A DNA stretch of 29,687 nucleotides from an uncultured Collinsella sp. (GTDB taxonomy: Bacteria > Actinomycetota > Coriobacteriia > Coriobacteriales > Coriobacteriaceae), in contig CABVAY010000027.1 of the NCBI GenBank assembly GCA_902496455.1, positions 1 to 29,687 on the forward strand. The letters run 5' to 3'. The translations under genes and the position numbers were made by a program. Positions 1 through 8,468 of this stretch are shown piece after piece. The notes below the pieces were generated by a model. That model saw only the letters and a list, made by a program, of their open reading frames with translations. It was not told the origin of the DNA and made no database searches. The number at the start of each line of letters is the position of its first letter. Positions within the stretch are counted from its first letter, which is position 1.

Positions 1-165
1 GGCCACATTAAGTGGCCTTCGGCTCGTGCGGAATCTACGGAAAACTCGCCCTGCCCCTCCCGGCCGGAGCTACGTTGCCTTTGCTGCGAATCCTCGTGTC
101 CGTTGAGCGACGCGCCCCACTCATAATGCTTGGGTCGGTGGGCTGATGTGTTGCATCCCTGAGGG
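1..165. other. Intergenic edge, no gene seen
   Basis: No convincing coding frame is visible. The first 17 bases form a short inverted repeat, GGCCAC-ATTAA-GTGGCC, which could be the end of a terminator for a gene outside the window, but no T-run follows. Nothing else is recognised. Confidence 0.4.
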
Positions 166-1302
166 CTACAAGGTTGAAATGAAGGTGGACAGGCGGCGAA
201 GGCCTTCGTCTAGGTCTTTGTCGGAGACGCAGTAGCTTAGGCGGATGTGGCCTTCGGTTCCGAAGCAGTCTCCCGGGACTAGGGCTACGTTTGCTTCTTT
301 GATGGCTTTGATGCAGAAGTCTTCGCTGGTTAGGCCGAACTTTTTGATGCTCGGGAAAGTATAGAAGGCTCCTGCGGGCTCTACTACGTCGAGGCCCATG
401 GCGTTTAAGGCTTCGAGTACGCGCTCGCGGCGGGCTCGGTAGACTTTGAGCATGGGGGTTGGGTCGACGGTCAGGGCTCGGGCCGCGGCGTCCATCTCAA
501 AGGAGACGGCGCTCGATACTAGGTATTGGTGGGCCTTTGCGATCTCGGCGATGACGGGGGTTGCCGCTGCGAGCCAACCTAAACGCCAGCCGGTCATGGC
601 CCAGGGCTTGGAGAAGCTCTCGATGACCACCGTCTGCTCGCGTAGCTCCGGGTGGCGCTGGGCAAATCGCTCGTAGCCGTCCACGTAGACCAGGCGGTTA
701 TATACGTCGTCGCAGACCACGTAGATGCCCGCCTGCTCCGCCACGTGTGCCACGGCGTCGAGCGATGCCGCGTCGAGGATGCAACCCGTGGGATTGTTGG
801 GCGAGCAGATGACGATGGCCTTAGTCGCCGGCGTCACACAGGCACGAAGCGCCTCCTCATCAATCTGGAATTGCGCAGGCTCTGTATCCAAAAAGACCGC
901 TTTGGCGTGATTGGCCACGACGATGCTCTCGTACAGGCCAAAGGCCGGCGTGGGGATAATGACCTCGTCGCCGGGGTTGAGCATAGCCATGAATGTTGCC
1001 GACAGGGCCTCGGTCGCGCCGTCGGTCAGGATGACCTCGTCGGCCGAAAACGTAAGGCCCGCATCCCCCATATAGGCAGACAGCGCTTCGCGCAGAGCGG
1101 GGCGACCGTTGTTGGGCGGATAGTGCGTGTCGCCGCGGTCCAACGAAGCGGTCACCTCGGCGCTAATCATATCGGGCGTGGAAAAATCGGGCTCGCCGAG
1201 CGCGAGCGCAATGCATCCTGGGTACTGGGCAGCGAGCGCGTTAATCCGACGGATGCCGGAGGGCTTGAGCGTGGCAAGCGAGGTGTTCATGGGCAGACGC
1301 AT
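166..1302 (-). CDS. Class I/II PLP-dependent aminotransferase
   Basis: A 378-aa fold-type I aminotransferase of the aspartate aminotransferase class, expected to move an amino group between an amino acid and a 2-oxoacid in the cytosol. Visible motifs are LALGEPDF near residue 33, SPNNPTG at about 167-173, the cofactor aspartate in CDDVY near 198, and the lysine that binds PLP in SFSKPWAMTGWR (about K232). Length is normal for the family. The ATG at 1302 is chosen because AAAGGA lies 5 bases upstream; an ATG four codons later (1290) is possible. It is monocistronic and divergent from the gene at 1396. The substrate cannot be read from sequence; aspartate, alanine or aromatic amino acids are all possible. 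Confidence 0.93.
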   Translation of the reverse strand: MRLPMNTSLATLKPSGIRRINALAAQYPGCIALALGEPDFSTPDMISAEVTASLDRGDTHYPPNNGRPALREALSAYMGDAGLTFSADEVILTDGATEALSATFMAMLNPGDEVIIPTPAFGLYESIVVANHAKAVFLDTEPAQFQIDEEALRACVTPATKAIVICSPNNPTGCILDAASLDAVAHVAEQAGIYVVCDDVYNRLVYVDGYERFAQRHPELREQTVVIESFSKPWAMTGWRLGWLAAATPVIAEIAKAHQYLVSSAVSFEMDAAARALTVDPTPMLKVYRARRERVLEALNAMGLDVVEPAGAFYTFPSIKKFGLTSEDFCIKAIKEANVALVPGDCFGTEGHIRLSYCVSDKDLDEGLRRLSTFISTL

Positions 1303-1395
1303 GGCGTTCCTTTCGTAAGGGTTGCACTAGGATAGCGCGGCGAGGCACCGCCAGACGGTGTAACCTAAACGGAAACCAACCGGAAAGGAGGCGGC

Positions 1396-2055
1396 ATGGA
1401 GACGACCACACGCGGCGATGTGCCAAAAACGTTGCGAACCATTGCGTATATCAGCATTCCCGATAGCGCCGATCTTGAGTTTTTGCTCTGGGATCTGCAG
1501 GATGCCATCGCCGCCTATACTCAGCTTTCTGGCACCACGCTCCCCCGCCCGATCGATTTGGAAGCGGATGATGCCGGCGCAGTCGATGGCATCGTGCTGG
1601 CCATTGAAGATGTGGCTGACGATGAGACGTTGACAGCTATCGAGCAGGCGCTTGAGCGCTTTGGCGGTACGGGAACGCGCGTCTATGCCGCGATTCGAGC
1701 CGCACAGGAGGGCGCTAAGCAGGCGCGCGGGACCGCCGTTCGTCTGCACGAGGCATGTGAGCGCCATGACCAATTGTGGTGTGGCGGCGTTGTCGTCTGT
1801 GCCGGCAGCGGTATTGCGGCGCTTCGCCATTCCCCACGCATGGGCCTCTTGCGCCGACCATTTTCGGAAGCGATGGATAAGCTTGTGGGCGCTGTGCGCA
1901 TGGGATGCTCCATTGAGCATGCGCAGCGACTTGGCGGCGGCAATGCCGTCAACGTCAACGTCGACGGCATGATTTGCGCCGAGCCAGCCGTGCCCGCGCC
2001 GGTCTGGCGAGGCGTTCTGAAACGTCTGGGCGCCCATGCTCAGTCAAATATCTAA
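1396..2055 (+). CDS. Conserved-looking protein of unknown function
   Basis: A 219-aa protein that I cannot assign to a named family. The start is well supported, with AAAGGAGG 7 bases before the ATG. The N-terminal half alternates strand-like and helix-like stretches (LRTIAYISIP, VDGIVLAIEDV, GTRVYAAIRAA). The C-terminal half has a glycine-rich turn (CGGVVVCAGSGIA) followed by HSPRMGLLRRPFSEAMDKLV. The pattern loosely recalls flavodoxin-like NADPH-dependent FMN reductases, but no diagnostic flavin motif is clear, so this is only a guess. There is no signal peptide or membrane segment. It is divergent from the aminotransferase, and its stop lies one base from the stop of the convergent DNA glycosylase, so the 3' ends share almost no spacer. 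Confidence 0.75.
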   Translation: METTTRGDVPKTLRTIAYISIPDSADLEFLLWDLQDAIAAYTQLSGTTLPRPIDLEADDAGAVDGIVLAIEDVADDETLTAIEQALERFGGTGTRVYAAIRAAQEGAKQARGTAVRLHEACERHDQLWCGGVVVCAGSGIAALRHSPRMGLLRRPFSEAMDKLVGAVRMGCSIEHAQRLGGGNAVNVNVDGMICAEPAVPAPVWRGVLKRLGAHAQSNI

Positions 2056-2056
2056 A

Positions 2057-2620
2057 TTAGAGAGCGGCCCAGTCAACGGCTTCGTGCCAGCACTCAACAA
2101 GGCGCTCCAGACGCCAAGCCGCGTTAGCGGGACTAGTTGACGGCAATACGACAGCCGCCAGACCCGTCCGCTCCTGTAGATAGCGCTTATAGAGGCGCCC
2201 CGCCGTACCACCGTTGCATATCACCTGCTCAATGGGAGCTGCACCGGTAATGCGCTCGATATGTGCCGGCACAACGTTGCGAATGCTCGCGTCACTCGAG
2301 CCCTTAATGTCGCAGCTCTCGATCACGTCCCACAGGGCTACGCCGCCGTTCAGCAGCATGGAGCGCTTGGCGACAATCGAGGCGTCGAGCGTCGCAGGCT
2401 CACCGCTTGCCAAAGGGTCGCCCTCGTTGGGCGGCACGGGCACACCGAGGCATGCGGCCATCACGCGCCAAAAGCGATTCTGAGGGTTACCGTAATAAAA
2501 GGCATTGGCACGCGAAAGCACCGAGGGAAACGACCCGAGCACCAAAACGCGCGAGCGCTCGTCAAACACGGGTTCAAACCCATGCTCAATATGTTGATAG
2601 CCCTCGTCCGGCGCGGCCAC
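2057..2620 (-). CDS. DNA-deoxyinosine (hypoxanthine) glycosylase, uracil-DNA-glycosylase superfamily
   Basis: A 187-aa base-excision repair enzyme expected to remove deaminated adenine (hypoxanthine) from DNA. The N-terminal signature VLGSFPSVLSR followed by AFYYGNPQNRFWRVM (about residues 27-55) is typical of the hypoxanthine-DNA glycosylase branch of the UDG superfamily. The second motif appears near the C terminus as LPSTSPANAAW. The start is a GTG at 2620, only three bases after the stop of the upstream glycosidase, so the two genes are probably co-transcribed and translationally coupled; GAGGG about 9 bases upstream may serve as ribosome binding site. Family assignment is by recognised motifs. 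Substrate preference is inferred from the family. Confidence 0.88.
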   Translation of the reverse strand: MAAPDEGYQHIEHGFEPVFDERSRVLVLGSFPSVLSRANAFYYGNPQNRFWRVMAACLGVPVPPNEGDPLASGEPATLDASIVAKRSMLLNGGVALWDVIESCDIKGSSDASIRNVVPAHIERITGAAPIEQVICNGGTAGRLYKRYLQERTGLAAVVLPSTSPANAAWRLERLVECWHEAVDWAAL

Positions 2621-2623
2621 GAG

Positions 2624-4000
2624 CTAGGCCCTCAGCAGATAGCGCACCTCGTAGGGTGCAAGCTCAAGGGTACCCGTCGGCTCGACCGTGGGAGCATCGT
2701 CGGCAAGTAGGTCGACGAAGGAGCCGTTGAGTTCGCCGGCTCCAAAGGTATAGGGCTCGTTCACGGCATTGACCGCCACAAGCACCGTCGCGTCGTCGCA
2801 GGCGCGCTCGAACAGCAGCTGCTTGTTCTGGATCACCACGTTGCGATAGGCACCGTAGTTGAGAGCACGGGCCGCCGCGTCGTCGGCCGAGCGCAGGTGC
2901 GTGAGCTGCTTGATGAAGGCCGTCAGCTCGTTGGGCGCAGGCTCATCGAGCGCAGGTCGCAGCGCCCAGTCGCCATCGGGGCCGCCCTTTTCGCCAGCAA
3001 TTCCCCACTCGCTGCCGTAGTAGACGCACGGGATGCCCGGCATGCCAAACAGCATGCCATAGGCGGGGCGCAGGCAGGACTTGTCGGTAAGGATGCTCGC
3101 CAGGCGCGGCACATCGTGGTTGTCGACAAACGACAGCAGGTGTTTGCCGCGGTAGATGCACCACGGATCGCCGCCAAACTGGCGATGCAACGAATGGGCA
3201 ATCTCGAACATGTTGACCGAATTAAAGCTGGAGTAAAGGCCCTTGTAACACTCGTAGTTGGTGCAGGAGTCGAGCATCTCGTCGTTGACGATCTGGTTGT
3301 AGTCGCCGTGGAGCGTCTCACCAATCAGCACAAAGTCGGACTTGAGCTCACGGGTAAAAGTATGCAGGCGGCGCATAAAATCGCGATCGAGCATATAGGC
3401 GACGTCCAGGCGCAGACCGTCGACGCCAAAGACTTCGGCCCAGCGGCGCACGGACTCAAGCAGGTAATCGACCACGGCGGGGTTTTGCAGGTTGAGCTTC
3501 ACGAGTTCAAAATGGCCCTCCCAGCCCTCGTACCAAAAGCCGTCACCATAGCAGGAGCCGCCATCAAAGCTAATGTGGAACCAGTCCTTGTAGGGCGAGT
3601 CCCACTTGCGCTCCTGCACATCGCGGAAGGCCCAAAAGCCGCGACCGACGTGGTTGAAGACGGCATCGAGCACCACGCGGATGCCATGGGCGTGCAGCGT
3701 CTCGCATACGGCGGCAAAATCGGCATCCCCACCCAGGCGGCGGTCGATATGGCGCAGGCTGCGCGTATCATAGCCGTGGCTATCAGACTCGAGCGGCGGG
3801 TTGATGAGCACAGCGCCAATACCGAGCTCTTGCAGGTAGTCGGCCCATTGGGCGATTTTCATGATGGGCGCATCGGGGTTGGGCGCGGCGTTGGCAGCCT
3901 GGGCGAGCTCATCCTCGGCAACGGGTGCAGCGTTTTCGCGCGGAGCCCCGCAAAAGCCCAGCGGATAGATCTGATAGAACGTCGTCTCGTATGCCCACAT
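2624..4000 (-). CDS. GH13 alpha-amylase-family glycosidase
   Basis: A 458-aa cytosolic (no signal peptide) alpha-glucan hydrolase of the GH13 family. All catalytic landmarks are present: LDAVFNHVG near residue 111 (conserved region I), GLRLDVAY with nucleophile D199, LIGETLHG with acid/base E228, and FVDNHDVPRL with transition-state D296. The C-terminal beta domain is short. Absence of a secretion signal suggests it acts on imported maltodextrins, like neopullulanase or cyclomaltodextrinase enzymes; the exact linkage preference is not readable. GGGAGG lies 5 bases before the ATG. The DNA glycosylase follows after 3 bases. The spacer upstream of the start holds a long palindromic element (4072-4138). 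Confidence 0.93.
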   Translation of the reverse strand: MWAYETTFYQIYPLGFCGAPRENAAPVAEDELAQAANAAPNPDAPIMKIAQWADYLQELGIGAVLINPPLESDSHGYDTRSLRHIDRRLGGDADFAAVCETLHAHGIRVVLDAVFNHVGRGFWAFRDVQERKWDSPYKDWFHISFDGGSCYGDGFWYEGWEGHFELVKLNLQNPAVVDYLLESVRRWAEVFGVDGLRLDVAYMLDRDFMRRLHTFTRELKSDFVLIGETLHGDYNQIVNDEMLDSCTNYECYKGLYSSFNSVNMFEIAHSLHRQFGGDPWCIYRGKHLLSFVDNHDVPRLASILTDKSCLRPAYGMLFGMPGIPCVYYGSEWGIAGEKGGPDGDWALRPALDEPAPNELTAFIKQLTHLRSADDAAARALNYGAYRNVVIQNKQLLFERACDDATVLVAVNAVNEPYTFGAGELNGSFVDLLADDAPTVEPTGTLELAPYEVRYLLRA

Positions 4001-4071
4001 AACAGCCTCCCGGTAAGCTCAACACAACGCCATCCATTGTATGCCTGCCGTGCATCCCCTCCCCCAAAATA

Positions 4072-4138
4072 AGTTGCGGTGGAATAGGGACTGTTTGGAC
4101 CTTCAGAGGCCTTAAACAGGAACTATTCCACCGCAACT
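4072..4138. repeat. Long palindromic element, copy A1
   Basis: AGTTGCGGTGGAATAG (4072-4087) is perfectly complementary to CTATTCCACCGCAACT (4123-4138), giving a 16-bp stem. A second inner pairing is CTGTTT/AAACAG (4091-4096 with 4114-4119). It lies between the starts of the GH13 gene and the stop of the MFS gene. The same arms occur at 11930-11994, so this is a repeated element and not only a terminator. No T-run follows on either strand. Confidence 0.85.
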
Positions 4139-4153
4139 GATGAGGAAACGTGA

Positions 4154-5350
4154 TTAGGCGACAGACTTTGCGCGGCGTATGGCCGGGAACATCACCGTGA
4201 TAGCGAGGATGACGCCCACGACGGCAATCGACCCGCCCGCGAAGCCGATCCAGGCGATACCGGGACCCGAAACCACGGCGCCGCCGATTGCGGTGCCCGT
4301 GCCAATACCGAGGTTAAACAGGCCCGAGAAGATCGACATGGCGACGGCCGACGAATCTGCCGACGTGCACTTGATGAGCTCGGCCTGAAACGCCACGTTA
4401 AAGGCCGTGGCGCAGCAACCCCACAGTGCGCAGACGGCAAGCACTGTCACGAGCGACGATGCGGCCGGCCCCATGAGCAGCAGGGCCACCGGCACGCCGG
4501 AGAGCGTGATAGCCAAGAACGGGAAGCGATGCCCATCGAACAGGCGGCCAAACAGCCAGCTTCCGAGCAAACCAGAGCAGCCAAACGCCGTCAGCGTCAT
4601 GGTAATGGCGCCCGCATCGACGTGCGCGACCTGCGCCAGGAAGGGCTCGATATAGCTGTAGCTTGCGTAATAGCCGGTCGCCATGAAGACCGTGACTGCG
4701 TAGAGCGCGATGAGGAGCGGGTTCTTGAGCAGCTCGGGCAGCTGTTTGACAGTAAAGCGCTCACCCGCCGGCATGGCCGGGAACACCGCTGCCTGGTAGA
4801 CGACCGCGATGGCTGAGAGGCCCCCGACCACGGCAAACGTCATGCGCCAGCCCACGGCCAAGCCAATGGCGCGACCGAGCGGCAGGCCAAAGATCTGCGC
4901 GATGGACGAGCCCGTAGCAATCATGCTGATGGCGAGCGCGCCGTGGCGAGTGTCGACCAGGCGCGAGGCCATAATCGAGGCGACTGACCAGAACACGGCA
5001 TGTGCGCAAGCGACCACCAGGCGCGCGCAGACCAGGATGGGATAGGTCGGCGCCACGGCGGACAGGAACTGACCGAGCGAGAACACGGCCAGCACGCCCA
5101 GCAGCATCCGCTTGAACTCAAAGCGCGAGGCGAACACCATGAGCGGCAGCGACAGCAGCATGACGCCCCAGGCATAGACCGAGATCATGATGCCCGCCTG
5201 GGCCTCGGTGAGCGAGAACGACGCGGCGATATCAGTCAAAAGGCCAATGGGCATAAACTCCGACGTGTTGAACACGAACGCACAGCAGGTGAGCCCGACG
5301 AGTGGGAGCCACTGCTTGAGCGTGATGCCGTCTTGCCTTGTCTGAGTCAT
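4154..5350 (-). CDS. sotB: MFS efflux transporter, SotB-like (sugar exporter family)
   Basis: A 398-aa, roughly 12-helix major facilitator. The first segments (FVFNTSEFMPIGLLTDIAAS, then ISVYAWGVMLLSLPLM) and the later YASYSYIEPFL and FSGLFNLGIGTG closely resemble E. coli SotB (YdeA), which exports arabinose and other sugars or IPTG. The start is the ATG at 5350 because GGAGAC lies 8 bases upstream; the frame stays open for 32 more codons upstream, but that stretch runs into the promoter and the hairpin beyond it. The gene stands alone on its strand. Substrate is inferred only from family; related exporters also handle drugs. Confidence 0.85.
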   Translation of the reverse strand: MTQTRQDGITLKQWLPLVGLTCCAFVFNTSEFMPIGLLTDIAASFSLTEAQAGIMISVYAWGVMLLSLPLMVFASRFEFKRMLLGVLAVFSLGQFLSAVAPTYPILVCARLVVACAHAVFWSVASIMASRLVDTRHGALAISMIATGSSIAQIFGLPLGRAIGLAVGWRMTFAVVGGLSAIAVVYQAAVFPAMPAGERFTVKQLPELLKNPLLIALYAVTVFMATGYYASYSYIEPFLAQVAHVDAGAITMTLTAFGCSGLLGSWLFGRLFDGHRFPFLAITLSGVPVALLLMGPAASSLVTVLAVCALWGCCATAFNVAFQAELIKCTSADSSAVAMSIFSGLFNLGIGTGTAIGGAVVSGPGIAWIGFAGGSIAVVGVILAITVMFPAIRRAKSVA

Positions 5351-5383
5351 ATATAACGTCTCCAATCGTTTTGAGCGGAGGCG

Positions 5384-5412
5384 ATTATATAGCAACGGCC
5401 CCGCATCCGTCA
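5384..5412 (-). promoter_or_regulatory. Likely promoter of the SotB-like gene
   Basis: On the minus strand a perfect TATAAT (5384-5389 on +) is preceded by TGACGG with a 17-base spacer. The -35 region falls inside the terminator-like hairpin at 5396-5429, so termination of feoAB and initiation of the exporter share the same bases. Confidence 0.5.
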
Positions 5413-5429
5413 GTACAGATGCGGGGCCG
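5396..5429 (-). terminator. Terminator-like hairpin after feoAB
   Basis: CGGCCCCGCATC (5396-5407) pairs perfectly with GATGCGGGGCCG (5418-5429) around a 10-base loop. On the minus strand the T-run after the stem is weak (GTTGCTATAT), so termination may be incomplete. Confidence 0.65.
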
Positions 5430-5470
5430 AAAACAATTCGATACACAGAGGTTGCGCCGTCAATTCATAA

Positions 5471-7831
5471 CTAAGCCAACCCCAGCAATATGCCCGCCGA
5501 ATGCACGACAAACGCCACGATCCAGGCAACGGCGACCTGAAACGCGAATACGGCCCCGGCATAGCGCGCGCCCAACTCGCTCTTGACAGCGCCGATAGCG
5601 GCCACGCAAGGCGGGTACAGCAGCGTAAAGACCAAGAACACGTAGGCGGTAAACGGCGAAAACATGGTTGACAATGCCGCGGGCGAGGTTGCACCCAAAA
5701 GCACCGTGAGCGTCGAGATGACGCTCTCCTTGGCAATGAGTCCGGTGACGAGCGCCGTGGATGCGCGCCAGTCGCCAAAACCGAGCGGGGCCAACACCGG
5801 CGCGATGATGCTACCCAGACCGGCAAGCAGGCTTTGTGACTGGTCGGCGACCACGTTAAAGCGGATATCGAACGTCTGCAGGAACCAGATGACCACCGTA
5901 GCGGCAAAGATAATGGTAAAGGCCTTGGTAATAAAGTCCTTGGCCTTATCCCATGCCAGCATCACCGTCGTCTTGACGCTCGGCAGGCGGTAATTGGGGA
6001 GCTCCATGATAAACGGCACCGGGTCGCCCTTAAATGCCGTGCGGTTGAGCACCAGGGCGGCAATGCAGCCGACCACGATGCCGATCAGATAGAGCGAAAC
6101 CATGGCGGGAACTGTCGCCTGCGGGAAAAACGCCCCGCACAGCAGACCGTAGACCGGCAACTTGGCCGAACAGCTCATGAACGGCGTGAGCATGACCGTC
6201 ATCTTGCGGTCGTGCTCGGATGGGAGCGTACGGGTCGACATGATAGCCGGCACGGTGCAGCCAAAACCGACGAGCATAGGCACGAAGCTGCGGCCTGACA
6301 GGCCAAAGCGGCGCAGCACTTTATCCATGACAAAGGCCACGCGCGCCATGTAGCCGGAGTCTTCCAGAATGGAGAGGAACAAGAAGAGCACGACGATAAT
6401 CGGCAGGAAGGTCAGCACGCTGCCCACGCCCGTAAGCACGCCGTCGACAGCCAGCGAGCGCACCACGTCGTTGGTGCCGAACGCTTTGAGACCCGCATCG
6501 GCCGAGGCGATGATGGCAGCGATACCGTCCTCCATAAGTCCCTGCAACGCCGCGCCGATCACGCCAAACGTCAGCCAAAAGACGAGGCCCATGATCACCA
6601 GAAACGCCGGAATGGCCGTGTAGCGACCCGTCAGGATGCGGTCGATCTTGACGGAGCGCACGTGCTCGCGGCTCTCGTGCGGCTTGACGACGCAGCGCCC
6701 GCACACGTCGCCGATAAAGCTAAAACGCATATCGGCCAGCGCAGATAGGCGGTCGGTGCCGGCCTCGCCTTCCATCTGGGTAATGATGTGCTCGATAGCG
6801 TCGAGCTCATTGCGATCCAGGTGAAGCGCCTCGGTTACCAGCTCATCGCCCTCGACCAGCTTGGTCGCCGCAAAGCGCACCGGGATGTGCGCCGTCACGG
6901 CATGGTCCTCGATCAGGTTGGCAATGCCGTGGATGCAGCGATGCAGCGCACCGCCGTCCGGACCGTCGGGCGCGCAAAAGTCCAGGCGACCAGGGCGCTC
7001 GCGGAACCGCGCGACGTGCAAGGCATGATCCACCAGCTCGCCGATACCCTCGTTGCGGGCAGCGCTAATGGGAACAACGGGCACGCCCAACAGGCTCTCG
7101 AGCAGGTTGACGTCCACGGCGCCGCCGTTGGCGGTCACCTCGTCCATCATGTTGAGCGCGATGACCATGGGGCGGTCGAGCTCCATAAGCTGTAGCGTCA
7201 GGTACAGGTTGCGTTCGATATTGGTGGCGTCGATGATGTCGATGATGGCGTCGGGGTTTTCGTCAAGGATGAATTGACGGCTCACGATCTCTTCGCCCGT
7301 GTACGGCGACAGCGAATAGATGCCAGGCAGGTCGGTAACGCTTGCCTCGGGGTGGTTGCGGATGGTGCCATCTTTGCGGTCGACCGTCACGCCGGGAAAG
7401 TTACCGACGTGCTGGTTGGAGCCCGTCAGCTGGTTGAATAACGTGGTCTTGCCGCAGTTTTGGTTGCCGGCGAGGGCAAAGTGCAGCGGCGCGCCCTCGG
7501 GCACGGCCGTCTTTGCCGCACGGGGCGAATACGTCCCCTCGCCCAGGGCCGGATGCTCCGTCGTGCCGATTGCGGCGTTAGCGCGCGGACCCGTATCGGT
7601 GTCGTGAATACCCACGAGCTCGATGCGAGCGGCATCGTCCTTGCGCAGTGTCAACTCGTAGCCACGCAGGCGGATCTCGAGCGGATCGCCCATGGGGGCG
7701 TACTTCATCATGGTGACTTCGGTGCCCGGCGTTAGACCCATGTCCAAAATATGCTGTCGGAGTGCCTGATCGTCCGATGCCACCGATGCGACAACGGCGT
7801 CCTTTCCAATCTCGAGTGTATCGAGCCTCAC
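5471..7831 (-). CDS. feoB: Fused FeoA-FeoB ferrous iron transporter
   Basis: A 786-aa fusion that imports Fe2+ across the inner membrane. Residues 1-75 form a FeoA-like SH3 domain (DMGLTPGTEVTMM, MGDPLEIRLRGYELTLRKDDA). A linker leads to the FeoB G domain with G1 GNQNCGKTTLFN at about 122-133, then VTVDRKDG, a DLPGIYSL G3 motif and NMMDE (G4, NxxD). The C-terminal half carries Gate-type membrane segments (SGRSFVPMLVGFGCTVPAIM, FMSCSAKLPVY). The GTG at 7831 is chosen because GGGGGAGG lies 8-9 bases upstream and FeoA homology begins there. The frame is open 78 codons further up, but that stretch crosses the promoter and repeat DNA. Fused FeoAB proteins are known in several anaerobes. Confidence 0.93.
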   Translation of the reverse strand: MRLDTLEIGKDAVVASVASDDQALRQHILDMGLTPGTEVTMMKYAPMGDPLEIRLRGYELTLRKDDAARIELVGIHDTDTGPRANAAIGTTEHPALGEGTYSPRAAKTAVPEGAPLHFALAGNQNCGKTTLFNQLTGSNQHVGNFPGVTVDRKDGTIRNHPEASVTDLPGIYSLSPYTGEEIVSRQFILDENPDAIIDIIDATNIERNLYLTLQLMELDRPMVIALNMMDEVTANGGAVDVNLLESLLGVPVVPISAARNEGIGELVDHALHVARFRERPGRLDFCAPDGPDGGALHRCIHGIANLIEDHAVTAHIPVRFAATKLVEGDELVTEALHLDRNELDAIEHIITQMEGEAGTDRLSALADMRFSFIGDVCGRCVVKPHESREHVRSVKIDRILTGRYTAIPAFLVIMGLVFWLTFGVIGAALQGLMEDGIAAIIASADAGLKAFGTNDVVRSLAVDGVLTGVGSVLTFLPIIVVLFLFLSILEDSGYMARVAFVMDKVLRRFGLSGRSFVPMLVGFGCTVPAIMSTRTLPSEHDRKMTVMLTPFMSCSAKLPVYGLLCGAFFPQATVPAMVSLYLIGIVVGCIAALVLNRTAFKGDPVPFIMELPNYRLPSVKTTVMLAWDKAKDFITKAFTIIFAATVVIWFLQTFDIRFNVVADQSQSLLAGLGSIIAPVLAPLGFGDWRASTALVTGLIAKESVISTLTVLLGATSPAALSTMFSPFTAYVFLVFTLLYPPCVAAIGAVKSELGARYAGAVFAFQVAVAWIVAFVVHSAGILLGLA

Positions 7832-7874
7832 GTCCGCGTTCCTCCCCCGGCGCCCACAGGGCGTTGTATTTATG

Positions 7875-7907
7875 TTCACCATGGCTAACCGTTTGCCATG
7901 GCTAACC
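7875..7907 (-). promoter_or_regulatory. Tandem operator-like dyads upstream of feoAB
   Basis: CCATGGCTAACC occurs twice (7879-7890 and 7896-7907), 17 bases apart. Read on the gene strand each copy is the left part of an imperfect dyad, GTTAGCCATGGCAAAC and GTTAGCCATGGTGAAC, centred on CATG. The GGTTAGCC half resembles the actinobacterial DtxR/IdeR iron box. Position between the predicted promoter and the start, in front of an iron transporter, suits an iron-dependent repressor. The regulator is not in the window. Confidence 0.5.
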
Positions 7908-7921
7908 AATTTTAAGCTTAC

Positions 7922-7951
7922 ATGATAGCGTGAACACACAATGACGTTCAA
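7922..7951 (-). promoter_or_regulatory. Candidate feoAB promoter
   Basis: On the minus strand TTGAAC (7946-7951 on +) and TATCAT (7922-7927) are separated by 18 bases. Transcription would begin just before the tandem dyads. Confidence 0.4.
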
Positions 7952-7978
7952 TCGACAGATCGGTGCAAGGGGAATTCT

Positions 7979-8200
7979 GGGCCATTGCTTCCCAGACGGA
8001 CCTGTTGCGGAAACCGAATCCCACTCCGGAACACCTAAACGGGACGGGCTTTCCGGTTGAGGCATCTAGCGGAAACTGCAGCCCGGAATCGGCGCTCAGA
8101 CTGGGATGCGATTTCCCAATGGGGCCCTCGGGGAAACTACAGCCCGGAATCTGCTCTCGAAACGGGACGCGGTTTCCCCGAGGACCGAAACAGCCGCCCG
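7979..8200. repeat. Alternating inverted-block array B1
   Basis: Blocks of the type GGGAYGCGRTTTCC start at 7979, 8041, 8103 and 8164. Inverted partners of the type GGAAACTRCAGCCC start at 8009, 8071 and 8132, with a degenerate one near 8186. Each kind recurs every 61-62 bp, and the two kinds alternate about every 30 bp. The linkers are also partly conserved, for example GGAATC and CTCGAAAC before a block. An equivalent array lies at 11741-11926 in the same orientation. Confidence 0.85.
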
Positions 8201-8315
8201 CCCCTCGACAAAATGATCCGTTCCCTCCGTCGCACGCGGAACATCCAAGGAGTGTCCCAGGGTGCCGGCACAATAGGAACGTCCCCAGCTGCCGGCGGCA
8301 TTTCGCCGCAACAGC

Positions 8316-8355
8316 AAAAGCCCGCGCTGGCAACAAATGTCACCTGCGCGGGTTT
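8316..8355 (-). terminator. Terminator of the DDAH-arcD operon
   Basis: AGCCCGCGC (8319-8327) pairs with GCGCGGGTT (8346-8354). On the minus strand the stem is followed by CTTTTGCTG, a reasonable T-run. It lies about 115 bases beyond the arcD stop. Confidence 0.6.
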
Positions 8356-8468
8356 GGTGGGCGCTCACAAAGGCACGTTACAGAGGCCCACGTCAGTTAT
8401 GGATTACCGAACGGCACCGGCACGCGATGCCTCCGTCGGCTTACCAAGCGATGAAGCTTGCCGCAGTC

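Larger units (their letters stand above)
7832..8468. other. 637-base intergenic region between feoAB and arcD
   Basis: No gene is seen. From left to right it holds the feoAB leader with two operator-like dyads (7879-7907), a candidate promoter, an array of alternating inverted blocks (7979-8200), a near direct repeat (8254-8269 and 8281-8296), and the hairpin taken as the arcD terminator (8316-8355). Each is listed separately. Confidence 0.7.

Noticed and set aside
7832..8065. A 78-codon N-terminal extension of FeoAB
   Set aside because: It would be encoded by promoter, operator and repeat-array DNA and has no ribosome binding site; FeoA homology starts at the GTG at 7831.
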